A stretch of DNA of 60,000 nucleotides from Polytrichum commune (Eukaryota > Streptophyta > Polytrichopsida > Polytrichales > Polytrichaceae): positions 39,298,429 through 39,358,428 of the forward strand of contig OX485804.1 in NCBI GenBank assembly GCA_950295325.1. The letters are read 5' to 3'. Shown piece after piece: positions 23,148 to 33,997 of the stretch. Each line of letters starts with the position of its first letter. The first letter of the stretch is position 1. A program made the translations under genes and the position numbers. The notes under the pieces are model-generated. The model was not told the origin of the DNA and did not search any database. It saw nothing but the letters and a program-made list of their open reading frames with translations.

Positions 23148-24685
23148 CGAGATCATGATCTTGATGTTAAACAAAAAATTCACAAAATGTGAGGCGAGCA
23201 AGGGATCATTGCCTACGCCGATTATGTGGGCCATAATACTCTTGAGCTTACTTCCACACCTAGAACATTGGGGATGCTACTTTGGGTGCCTTATTTACCA
23301 AGCCGCAAATTTAAACATCAGAGATCCACATCGGAGGTTTCAACATTTCGATTCAATCGAAAACAACGTGCAACTTTGGTAGACTTCCAACCCCGGAGGT
23401 GGATGTGGGTTATTGTGATTGTGCGGTGCTTGTATACTATGGGCCACACACACACTATAGGGTTGCAATATTTACTATAATCGATGATGTAGCAAGGTAC
23501 ATTTGGGCATCATAGTTTGTTGGAGGGGTTCCTAGAGGCATCAAGCGTAAATGCATATGTACTACTAGACTGAAAGGCTTTACCTATGCTTATGAATTCA
23601 TATTTTCTCATTCAACTATATTCAACTGTGTTCCTAGGGCCATTTTGATGAACCATTGTTGAATAACTTATTGCAGTGTAGTGTTTCGATTCACAAAATA
23701 GAACTTCTATCTAGTTTTCATGTTAACTCTAACGGTGTCATTGTCTGATGTTAGCGAATTCCACAATACATGCCGAAACTGCCATGGTACTGTGGTAGTT
23801 ATAGATAGATAGATAGATCAGGAATCTTCATGACGTGAACTTGTTGGCATTTGTTATAGCTCCAGATTTTTGGGGTTAGGGCTTCCATTTAACATCATGC
23901 CATGTCCGGGGAGACTTTTGTGCACAAGTGACTGGTGAGATCTAGTGTTTCCAAAGTCCAAAAAGTGACATCTTCTTTCGGTTTTCCTTCATTAATTCCT
24001 CTGAAAACGATCAGTAAAGTTCCTGAAATGTGTTGAACTTCAACCAGTTCATCTCATCTGTAACTAGCAGTTGGCTCTCCTCATTCATTTGAATCCGAAT
24101 CCGGGTGAATGCCGTGGAAGCATCATCTTCCACTCGCAAGGACTTGAATTAAGTTAGGTGTAGTCCTCAAAGTTGGGGCGATCCGCTTTCAATGATTTTG
24201 CGTGGATCGAGTGGCGTTGACCTTTTTGCTGCAACACTATAATTGCACGAATCTGTGAGTCGATTTCTTACAGAAATGAGGCAACGAACTTACCGAACGG
24301 GAGCTCAGAAGAAATTTCTGCCAGTGCTGCCCCTGGTGTCAATCTTTGGAGTGCCTTCTAAGATAGACAACCATCTTCGAGGACCCGGTTCAACGCACAT
24401 TCTTGAGACATTGGAGTCGTCCATAGAATTTCTCAAAAGAGGGACGAAACCGAGGGTTTGATCCTTCGTTGAGAAAAACTTCAAACCACAGCTCGTTAGC
24501 TCATCGTGTTCGCTTGTTAGCTCATGGGTGAAAATGTAGGGACCTTCTCTTTGCACCTCAAAAGCTTTGAGAGAATTTTAGGGTTAAAAAATAAGGTATG
24601 CGCATGCGCCGCCAGGTCGGCCGATGCAAAGCTATGATGTTTTGTGTAATTAGTGTGGGTGGGAAATTCATGTGGGTTTGAATTA
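23148..24685. other. Gene-free stretch with part of a dispersed repeat
   Basis: No gene was recognised. A short (ATAG)n lies near 23801-23818. The stretch 23950-24110 (CTGAAAACGATCAGTAAAG, CTTCAACCAGTTC, CTAGCAGTTGGCTCTCC) is an inverted, diverged copy of the ACCGGTTGA-rich repeat seen at 26975 and 42435. Confidence 0.5.
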
Positions 24686-25213
24686 GGGCTTGTTTAGACT
24701 TGGGGCCAAGGCCATTGTGAATGAAGGCCAATATGTCCCACTTGGCATGCAAATGGGCCCCCAAGGCCATTAATAAGAAAGTAACCTAACTCCATTCATT
24801 GCTTTCATGTGTAAACCTATTTAGGTGGGGTTGGGGCCATTTGGAGGCTGCAATTATGAGAGGGTTATGAGAGGTTCCAACGCACTCATGAACTATTCTA
24901 TGGATAATGATTAAAGTATAATAAGTTTAGAATTTCTCCCCTCCTATTCAATGCTCAAAGAATAAACTACTACAAGCAAATAAAAGCTCTGACAATGGCC
25001 TCAACTAGAGGGAAAGAGTCCACAAGGTTGGGAGCTCTCTTTTCCAAGGCTTGAGGCCATTGTCATGATGAATAAAATAATTTATTTGTTAATTGGCCCC
25101 AACTCATGGTGTAAACTTGAAGAGGCGAGTCCCAACCTCTCTACCAATGAGAGGAGTGGATTTCTTTCACCCCAACCCATTTTTGAGCCTTGACTCCAAG
25201 TCTAAACCCGCCC
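24686..25213. mobile_element. Tourist/Harbinger-type MITE, separate family
   Basis: It begins GGGCTTGTTTAGACTTGGGG and ends with the inverted CCAAGTCTAAACCCGCCC. TTA flanks both sides (24683-24685 and 25214-25216). It is 528 bp with no coding sequence, and its TIR differs from the GGGCCACTTCACAC family. Confidence 0.8.
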
Positions 25214-25639
25214 TTAGTGTAGCCCACATTAGTTTTACAATACTTCTCTTGGTTAACGTTAGTAATTTTATAGAACTTGCCTTGCTTTGAGTTTTCATCC
25301 AAATATGCACATGAAAAAGTCCACACTAGTTTTTCACACATAATGGAAATTACAGAGGCTTACTTCAATTTATTTATTTATTTATAGAAATGGAGTGGAG
25401 AATTGGGAGTTGGTGTGGCCCACATTGATTAGACAAAATAGTGTAGCTTGGCCCAACCATCCTAGTAGGGCAAGCTAGACAATCGGTTTCTAATAGCATG
25501 ACGCTGCTCTTTGTGTATGCTAGTTTAAGCATTAAGAAAATCGGGATTATTTTGTGTTATTTCTCATAAACTCAAGGTTTGGGAGTAAACCCATGGTTTC
25601 ATGTGCTTTACTTTATGGATAACTCTATTATACATAGTT

Positions 25640-25810
25640 CACAACCTGAGGAGCTCTCATCCATCGAACATAAAAAACTTGTGGTTGATTCATCTCAAAC
25701 GACTTCCCTTGAATTTACTTGGGTGTTTGAAGCTAATTCTAGTCTCAAATCAATTAAGTTAGTAGCCTATGGGCTACATGCTATTTCAGGAGTTCTATGA
25801 TTGGGAAGTT
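25640..25810. repeat. Foldback repeat, partial copy 3
   Basis: GAGCTCTCATCCATCGAACATAA, GATTCATCTCAAA, and GCTACATGCTATTTCAGGAG match parts of the copies at 12240 and 21165 in order. The far arm is missing. Confidence 0.35.
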
Positions 25811-26467
25811 CTTGATCATGATTGGGAAGGGCTCCGGTAAGAAAAACCTCCTATAAATTGCAACCCACTTCATTTTACTTGAACCGCATTAGACTAATTT
25901 CGGGTTTACAAGGCCACAATTGGAGCCCAAAACTAGAAATAGGATCATGTAGGATATATGATGGTTTTTAAGGTTTTCAATGAACGAGTTTATTTGGACA
26001 ATACCAATCATTTGCCATTGCTCCAGGTTTTGCATATGTTTCATCATAGATTTGCTAATACAATGTGAGTTTTTGTTGTATAAATCTAATCGGTAGAAGT
26101 TGGAGAACATGAAAAGGAGCCGAATAACACCCATGTACCTTAGTACTTAAGTTGGAGTGATAGCAAAAGATTTATGATGTTTGCTATTTGCTATTTGATC
26201 CTCACCAAACCACATACCAATCAAATCTAGGGGTCTGATTAAAAAACAACCACATAACACATGCATACCTTACAAAAACTGTGCACAATGTTATGATAGT
26301 TTGCACAAGTACCCCAATCTCAAAAATACCTAGTATATCTACAGTTTAGAATGCATTTTTTGAACATCCAGGCAAACTAACTTATGTTTGGAAAGTTCAT
26401 ATACACATCAAAGCTTGTGTTCAATGATAGATTGTTTGTCACCTACTACATATTTCATGTAACTTGT

Positions 26468-26583
26468 GGGCCCGTGACTCCATGAAACGGCTTCCCCAAC
26501 ACCCATGGTACGGCCCTTGGATGAGAGTGAAGGGTCCTCACCGTTACAAGGTCACGGCTCTTGGCTCATGTGTGAAGTGGCCC
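26468..26583. mobile_element. Fragment of a Tourist/Harbinger-type MITE, copy g
   Basis: About 116 bp match the right end of copies d and e (GGCCCGTGACTCCATG..., TACGGCCCTTGGATGAGAGT, GTGAAGTGGCCC), followed by TTA. The left part is absent. Confidence 0.7.
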
Positions 26584-26774
26584 TTAGTGCCTTCCAAATG
26601 ATCCTTCAAATTCATATGAAGGTTTTTCTTAGGAAGAATCCATTGCGGAAAGTGCATCCAACTTTGTACCAAAATCATTTAAATTCACTAGAATCAAGAA
26701 CCCACACCAACACAAAAGGAGCCGCATCCCTTGAATTGCCTAAATTGACACCTTTCACGGTATCTATGCCTTCA

Positions 26775-26809
<35 letters not shown>
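26775..26809. repeat. (ACT)n microsatellite
   Basis: About eleven ACT units are directly visible. No gene is associated. Confidence 0.9.
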
Positions 26810-26974
26810 AACTACGATCTACAGCTGTAAGAACAACTAACTTACCCTTAAGTGTAACAAATTGTGGAACTTCACACTGGAAATTAAAGTGAGCCACTTC
26901 AAGTTACAATCAACGAACAGTGTGGGTAATTGGGAATTAATGTGGCCCACACTAATTAGACACAAACAATGTAG

Positions 26975-27190
26975 TTACAGACGAGAGTTGGTTGAGTTTG
27001 AGAAGTAACCGGTTGAAATTCAAAACACTATGAAATTCACTGACCATTTCGGAGGAAGTTGAAGAGTATACCCCATTCTGCAAAAAAGGAGAAGCCGAAA
27101 GATGTCATTATGTAACCGGTTGGACTTGGAACAACACAATTGGACCTAAACCGGCTGGTCAATTTGAATTGCTCTACAAATCTAGATACT
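26975..27190. repeat. ACCGGTTGA-rich dispersed repeat
   Basis: The order GTTGAGTTTGAGAA, AACCGGTTGAAATTCAA, ATACCCC, and TGTAACCGGTTGGACTTGGA recurs at 39385-39570, 39640-40530 and 42435-42665, and inverted near 12600 and 23950. Its class is unknown and no coding was seen. Confidence 0.55.
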
Positions 27191-27232
27191 CTATATATGC
27201 ATGGCCAAAAATACTGATCCGCTTTAGACTTA

Positions 27233-27594
27233 GGGCCGGTTCACACTATGCCCAAGTCGAGAGGAGAAGCGTCACTTTTCTAGACCAAACTATGTCGAGA
27301 GGAGAAGCCTTTGGGTAGAAAAAGTATATTAAAATAATCCACGGCTAAAAATGTTCGGCCTCTTGACGGAAGTTTGGGTCGAGCATTTTGCTCGACCCAA
27401 ACTTGGCTCGAGAGGCCGAACTCTTGGCGCCATAACTTCCTAAAAGTGCTGCCACCTAGGCTCTTTTGGAGGCAACGTCCTTTGGACTTCAGCCTCTAGT
27501 GTGAAGGCCGAGAGGACGGACTTTGGACATTTCTGCATTTTCATTGGTCGAAACGCTTCTCCTCTCGAAGTTTGGCCATAGTGTGAACCGGCCC
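27233..27594. mobile_element. Tourist/Harbinger-type MITE, third family
   Basis: It starts GGGCCGGTTCACACTATG and ends with the inverted CATAGTGTGAACCGGCCC, flanked by TTA at 27230-27232 and 27595-27597. The 362-bp body has further inverted symmetry (GTCGAGAGGAGAAGCG near the left, CGCTTCTCCTCTCGA near the right). Confidence 0.85.
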
Positions 27595-27610
27595 TTAATC
27601 GGTCCTTTGT

Positions 27611-27818
27611 GCTTTTGTCAACGGTGTTTGTGGGCGCCCCTGACGTTGCAACTTCAAGTAAGGTAGAGGGTGCTTAAACCAACACTTTGAGCTATTGCAC
27701 ATACACATGGCTATGTGGTGGATATATAAAATATACATTCATATTAGCTTTTGTCAACGGTGTTTGTGGGCGCCCCTGACGTTGCAACTTCAAGTAAGGT
27801 AGAGGGTGCTTAAACCAA
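27611..27818. repeat. 136-bp tandem duplication at the insertion site of element A
   Basis: The unit 27611-27746 (GCTTTTGTCAACGGTGTTTG...ATATTA) is repeated from 27747. The second unit is broken at TTAAACCAA by element A and resumes at 37929-38001 on its far side. The two units look essentially identical. Confidence 0.85.
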
Positions 27819-27880
27819 GGGGAGTGCTATCTTATGAGCGGTGAGCGATGAGCGGTAACTTATGAGCAGTGAGGAAGATG
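27819..27880. repeat. Left terminal inverted repeat of element A
   Basis: After GGGGAGTGCTATCTTAT comes GAGCGGTGAGCGATGAGCGG and then GAGCAGTGAG. On the other strand this is a run of GCTCAYY heptamers. The right end at 37840-37928 has the same build. Confidence 0.85.
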
Positions 27881-30800
27881 AAAATTTTGGTAATAGGGCC
27901 ACCAATATCCTATAACCGTGGAATTGTGGCCTTAAAAATGATGATTTTAGGGTTTAGTAATAAGAGGGTTGAGAAGGATAAACAACATGAAGTCCAAATA
28001 TTTATTCATCACTAGTAGCACTAGACATGAAACTATCTTTTGCCTCGTCATCTATATATATTCGAGCACCTTTGCATTGCGAATTGATTTTGGAACTATA
28101 GCAAGATTCTTCATTTGGATCCGAATCTTCGATATTCAACATTGCAATTGCAACATTATCGGCATATGATGGGAGACGCGGGCTACGGCTTGGACTTCGT
28201 AGGAATTGTCTATGTGCCCAAAACGGGAGACATGTCCTCTTTTCAATCGTATTCCTGAAATCAAATCGATGAAACGTGTAAATAATGTGAAGAAATAAAA
28301 ATGAACCAATGAATTGAATGAAACAAATGAATTGAATAAAATTTTATTGTATCAAAACTTACTTACACTCAAATTCAAGCATCTCCTCATCCAAGAGGTC
28401 ATCATCTTTTTTTGTGAGATCTTGTATATTCTCCTTAGATGACCCCTCTTTCAAAACCTTTTCCAAAAGCGGTTTCAATATGTGCTCAAACATGTCATTA
28501 TCATCCTCAAATGCAAGAAGATGTCTGCCACATGCGCGTGTTGCTAGGATAGAAGCTCCAGTAGAACATGTCAAATCAACAACGCGTCCATTCGATGGTA
28601 TAAACAATTCAATAAGATCTTAAAAAAAAACGCGGTGATTTTTTATATGGCCCCCTCCAAGGTCTTCCCGATTTTTGAAGAAGCATATTTTTTTCATCCA
28701 CAAATTTGAAAAGCAAGTTTTTGCTTTTCAATCCAGTGCCAAAAAAAGTGGAGTTTGGTTGTCTCGTGGATTTTGTGGTAGTAAAATCCCTTACCAAAAC
28801 ATAAGCCATAAATGTCGGAGTCTACAAAAAAATATAAATTGTGTTAAAACTATATACAATGCAAATAACACCAAAATAATTAAATAGAAACAATTGTGAT
28901 GTGTTATACTTACGGTGTAGGTTGGAGACTCCGGATCCTTGAACACCATGTACGAATTGAGGCAAAGAAAAGTTCTAAGAACTTTCATGTTGCCGTTGTG
29001 TAAGGTTGAATTCAAAACCTTCTTGGTTTGCATATCGATAGCAGAAAATACTATGAGGACGCCATTATCAGACAAGATGGACTTGCACAAGGACATTGTT
29101 GCAACCATCCAGTTCTTGTCATATTTATTCCAAAGAGGAATTTCAGCAGGTCTATTGGAGAGGTTGAAGTCAAGACCATCCGGAAATTGCAGAAAAACCA
29201 AGTCAACGGCAAAGGGAGTCGGACTTCCCATGACATGAAATTCGCGATTGTCTTTGAACTGAAATACCACAACATATCACAATATAAGACACAAAATAAA
29301 ACCCAAATGAAAGTAAGAATATTAGAGAAAATACAAAATTAAGATTACTTACATTTTCAAGAAATGCCCGCCATTGGATCCACTCAGGAGGGCCTACTTC
29401 CACCCCTTCAGACTTGTTCTTGAGAGCAGTAGATCGAGCAAAAGAGAGCGTGAGAAAGTTCTTCAGTATGAATAACTCTTTTCTCAAAACATTCGTTGGC
29501 GCACGATGAATAGCGTCATAGGTGCTCGAGTAATGAAATTCCAATACATCGCACCCGGATTTTGAACTTTCGCCTCCAAGTGTATTCTTATTCAAATCAT
29601 TGGAAAGAACAAGCAATTCTTTATGTTGTGAAATTTCCGATTGACCTTGTATTTTGGTTTCAGGAACATGTTTTCTCTTACGACGTTTTGTCTTTTTTGG
29701 TTCTGGCTCCCTAAGTTTAAGCTGCACAATTTGTGCTTGCAAAATTGCAGTATCACGAGGATCTACATTTTTGGCATCATTTATCTGACGGATTACCTTC
29801 TCACTTGATGGACATGCATCCTTAGGACAATCAAGATACCAACCACAATCCTCATAGTGTGGGAGCGACCAATCCAAACAAATCTCAGTAGTGAACATGC
29901 ATGAGTCTTCCGCACCAGTGTCACGCCAATTTGGAAAAAAACGAGGTGCCCCTATAACGCATTTGTGCGGAATCAAACATATCGGAAATACCTACACACA
30001 AAAATATTATGAACCAAATATTGAATGAAAAGTAAAATGTAATGAAAAAATATCAACAAATAGTAAAGAGTAATTATACTTGTATAGAACACGGTTCATA
30101 GCAAGATCAATATTCGGTTGCTCATCCCAAACGTTGTGTTTTTTGACTTTTCGTCTTTTGAATTCACGATAAAATATTGAATTGAAAGCCGCAAACTTCC
30201 AGGTTTGGATATATTCGGAGAGAGTAGGCACATCTGCAGGCAATTGAAGAGGAGATGAAAGAATACTTTGAAGCTCTTCAATAGTTTTTTTTTCTAACTG
30301 TGCCCAATATGTAGACTTTGATAACCAATCATTAAGTGCAGAATCAGAAAGGGGTGATTTCGTGAAATGCAATGCATCTTTGTCAAATCTATTGCCATTT
30401 CAAAGCTTGAGCCATCCGACTTTGACATCTGGATCCACATTACTAACAGCAACACGATGAAGTTTCTCTTGTAACATTTCAGGGACCGAAAATGAACCCC
30501 AATGGTGCTTAACTTCTTCAAGAAAAGTAGGGGTAAGGTTCATGTCAGCAATCGCTAGTTGTTTTGTAAAACTAAAAGACAACATCGCACGTTTTTTGTT
30601 GACAGCTGCGGACATTGTTTTAGAAACTCCTTCTGAAGTTCGTTCAAGAGGATGGGTTACATTGTAAAGGTTAAGAGCAATATCGCTAGCCTCGGCAAGT
30701 TCTTGCTGAAAAATCAAACAAAATCCAAAATTAATAAGTACATATAGATGTGATGTAAATGAAAGATAAATAAATATTAAAAACATAGTAGAAAATGCTA

Positions 30801-31929
30801 GAAAAACTTACACTGTACATGTAATCAAGAAAAATTGACCGCGTCAAAGAATACCAAGTTTCGACGGACTTCTCCTCACATCGCTTATAACATCTAGGAT
30901 CCAGTTGTTTTTTAAAAGAAGTCAAAGGCATGGTGTCAATACTTTGCATCCGATACAAAGTATGCACCAAATTGGTAGAAACATGAGAGTTTTCTGTTGA
31001 CCTGAAAAAATATTGAATTCATGGATTTATGATGATATAATTCAAATAACAAAATACAAACCATAAATAAATGGAAAAAAGAAGTAAGAGCATTACTTGT
31101 TGATGTTGTGCATAGCAGTCAATAAACTTGGAATGTCATGAAGCTCGGGCGCCAAAATGATGGAATCCACAAAGACATGACGCTCGTAATTTTCCGTATG
31201 CAAACGGTCAATATAACTTTTCCAAGTAAAAAATCTATAATTACCATCCCATATGAAGAACATCTTGTTCTTGTATGATGTAAATGAAGGGTCGGCATCT
31301 AATTCAGTTTCAAACACCGCATTAGCTTGAGCCCAATTTGGGCTCCAAGATGCACGAACCTCGTCATCCACAAATTGAAAATTTCCCTTAGAGTCGGTAG
31401 CCGATAGATTAAACACACGGTTACCATCACGATAACCATTGAAAAAGTCAGCCTCCAATTTAGTGATGTCGCCTTTCAAAGCAGGACGCACAATAGGCAT
31501 CGGAACCATGCGACATAAGGGTAAACGCAAACGAGATTTCGGTCCAGCACGGATTGAGAAAATTGTTGAAGTGGAATTAACCTTTCGCTTGTCCGTAAGC
31601 TCCCATACTTTTTGTTGATAGGTTTTATTATCACCATCGTTGTCTTCATCGGATTCAAAAGCATTAAGGGGTTTCTTATTCTTATTGTGAAGGTTTGATG
31701 AGATGTCTTAATCATGATGAACTTGTTTCGATGGACGATCTTGAGTTGAGGTTTTGTGGAATTATCATCCGTGAAAAGAGGAACTGATTTCTCCACACCC
31801 ATTGTTTGGTCCTAAATACAAACAATGACATAAATTTTAGAAATCTTCTTGATGTAGTATCTTCTGAAGGTATTTGATTACATAATAGAACATGCTTAAA
31901 GGTGTAGAGAAAAAACAGTACTTGTACCA

Positions 31930-32420
31930 ACAGCATTACCAACACCAACGGTAGAAGAACAACACAAAACATGACAGCACCACGTCCAGCCAAACAAACA
32001 GCAACACTAGCTCCAGCAGTAGGAACATGAACAACAGCACCAATAGCACCAGCAGCAGGAGGAACACCAACACCAGCAACAACAACAACAACAACAACAC
32101 CAACACCAACACCAACACCAAGAACACCAACAACACCACCAACACCAACACCACCACCAACACCAGCAGCAGCAGCAACAACACCAACACCAACAACAAC
32201 AACAACAACAACAACACCACCAATAGCACCAGCAACACAAACAACAACAATAAGAACAATATATTAGTATCTGAACTAATACCACCTAAACCAATAGGAA
32301 CAACACTAGAAGTAGTGGCAACACATGAGCAAAAACAAGAGAAGAAGAGCAGCAATAGCAGCAGCCACCACAACAACAAAGAACCACCAACAAGAGGAAG
32401 AATGACAAAAAAAAATTTAA
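31930..32420. repeat. Low-complexity CAACAACACC tract in intron 1 of the methyltransferase-like gene
   Basis: The tract is a degenerate ACA/ACC trinucleotide array. Both strands have long reading frames here (poly-Asn/Thr on +, poly-Cys/Trp or Leu/Val on -), which are compositional artefacts. Confidence 0.85.
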
Positions 32421-32491
32421 GGTGTGACTTTAGTAGTTTAAGTACTATGTGATTAGGGTAGCGGCTTACCCTAAACAACTAGGGTAGACCA

Positions 32492-32910
32492 TGTGCGTTA
32501 ACGCACAAGGTCTATGCACCTGACTACATATGTATGAAAGTTGCTAGCATAGACCCTGTGTGTTAACGCACAGGGTCTATGCCAAACGTTTGAAAAAAAA
32601 TAATTTCACAAGGTTTGAAAAAGTAAACGCACAGGGTATTAGGGAGCGACTTAGATACCCTAAAAGTTACGAGGGAAAACCCTGTGCGTTAACGCACAGG
32701 GTATTAGGTTGCGACTCACAAACACTAAACCACCATGTGCGTTAACGCATAGGGTATTAGGGAGCAACTTACACAGCGTAAACAACCCCGTGCGTTAACG
32801 CACAGGGTATTAGGGAGCGACTTAAAAACCCTAAACAACCCTGTGCGTTAACGCACATGGTATTAGGGAGCGACTTAGAAAGCGTAAACAACCCTGTGCG
32901 TTAACGCACA
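32492..32910. repeat. Array of GTTAAC-centred palindromes, five on an exact 53-bp period
   Basis: The core TGTGCGTTAACGCACA, a perfect 16-base palindrome usually flanked by CCC and GGG, occurs at 32683, 32736, 32789, 32842 and 32895, each 53 bp from the next. Variant cores start at 32492 and 32557, and a half site lies at 32625-32636. Units share GGTATTAGGGAGCGACTTA between the palindromes. Several cores carry one-arm changes that break symmetry (for example ACGCATA at 32751). It lies inside intron 1 of the methyltransferase-like gene. Confidence 0.9.
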
Positions 32911-33583
32911 GGGTTTTCCCTCCTATCTTTTAAACTTTCTAACTCGTTGTCAGAAATGCTTTTCGGGTGGGCCGCCGATATTCCAAGGATTCACTACTCT
33001 CATACCATCGACAAATGTATAAAAGTGTAACAAAAAATGGTATAGACATCCACCTATGGATGCGAGTTGTCTAAAGAGACTAATGTTTCGGTCTGCTCCA
33101 ACTTGGGTTCGAATCTAGTTGGTTGCATTGACTGGTGCTATCTCCTAATGAGCTAGTGGTTAGGCAGGAAATACAGTAGGTTGGATACATAGAAGGCTTT
33201 CCTACGCAAGTGTGCATAGATCATTCTAAATAATTTTTTTGTTTAATTGACTACTTTAAACAAACTAAAGCATATGCCCAACAATATCGTTGACTTACGT
33301 TGAGCTGACTTACCTCTTTGTTTGTTGTCTTCTTTGAACCCGTCTTCATTTCCGACTCCGATATACGATCGTCTGCATGTGCACCTTCATCACCCTCCAT
33401 CATATCAAAATCCAGTGCTTTTACAGTTTCTACTATTGTATTCAACATGTTTATTTTCCCTTCCTTGTTTGCATTCCTCTTTACTACACTCAGTCTGAAC
33501 CTCTTTTTCTCAGAAGTACAATACAAAGCTTTCCTACGCCTTCTCTTCGGCCTCACGGGTGTTCTCTCTACATCCTCCACCAT

Positions 33584-33997
33584 CGTTGGTGTCTATAATA
33601 TGTCCTCCATCAGTCCACTATCATTTATTCTTCCAATGTGTCTATCCCACATAAATCCGGCGTATATTACGATCATTCATGTTGCAATTGGCGTCCAATG
33701 AACGAAATATTTCAACGCATCTTTCATTTTGTTTCTATTTTTATTATAGGGTCCAAAAGTTTCTGACACCCTAGCCTCGCTGTTTTGTGTGTATCTTGCT
33801 CGTAAATATTCTCTAACTATTATTGTGATATGTTTACTTCCATATTATTAGATGCTATGGTATCACACGCTTTCATCACCATCCATTATTGTATCACATT
33901 TTTTCAATTTCATTCACTTCATCACACACCTCTATATAAAAACAACATTCACCCAAAATTTTTGTGATGTCTTGTTCAATTCATCTTTCCATTTTCC
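33584..33997. promoter_or_regulatory. Shared divergent promoter region of the two element A genes
   Basis: The 414 bp between the start codons of the - strand and + strand genes should hold both promoters. A TATA-like TATATAAA lies at 33933-33940, about 58 bp before the transposase ATG. I see no equally clear TATA box for the - strand gene. Confidence 0.5.

Larger units (their letters stand above)
28002..33583 (-). pseudogene. ParB-like plus beta-class amino-methyltransferase-like gene of element A, eight exons, broken
   Basis: The exons I support on the - strand are 33583-33314, 31811-31097, 31001-30812, 30705-30080, 29991-29353, 29258-28914, 28821-28363 and 28254-28002, all with GT-AG borders. 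The product would be roughly 1,160 residues. Exon 1 has a nuclear signal (RPKRRRRK) and acidic tracts. Exon 2 has WDGNYR (31251-31234) between predicted strands, resembling the DGxxR motif of ParB/sulfiredoxin folds. Exon 5 has a lysine/arginine block (PKKTKRRKRK). Exon 6 has DLVFLQFPDGL, at the place of motif IV (DPPY), and a following LIVFSA strand. Exon 7 has VVDLTCSTGAS (28577-28557) and GRHLLAFE, like AdoMet-binding motif I. Motif IV before motif I is the beta-class order. Defects are a frameshift near 31690-31740, a TGA at 30402-30400, a one-base loss at about 29985, and a frameshift in the T-run near 28620-28632. The methyltransferase call is fairly firm; the ParB-like call is tentative. 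Confidence 0.65.

Noticed and set aside
32007-32478. Long reading frames on both strands rich in Asn/Thr or Leu/Val and Cys/Trp
   Set aside because: They are translations of a CAA/CAC/ACC low-complexity tract in an intron and carry no domain.
32492-32910. CRISPR-like regular array
   Set aside because: The spacers repeat along with the palindromes, there are no cas genes, and the setting is a plant transposon intron. It is a minisatellite with palindromes.
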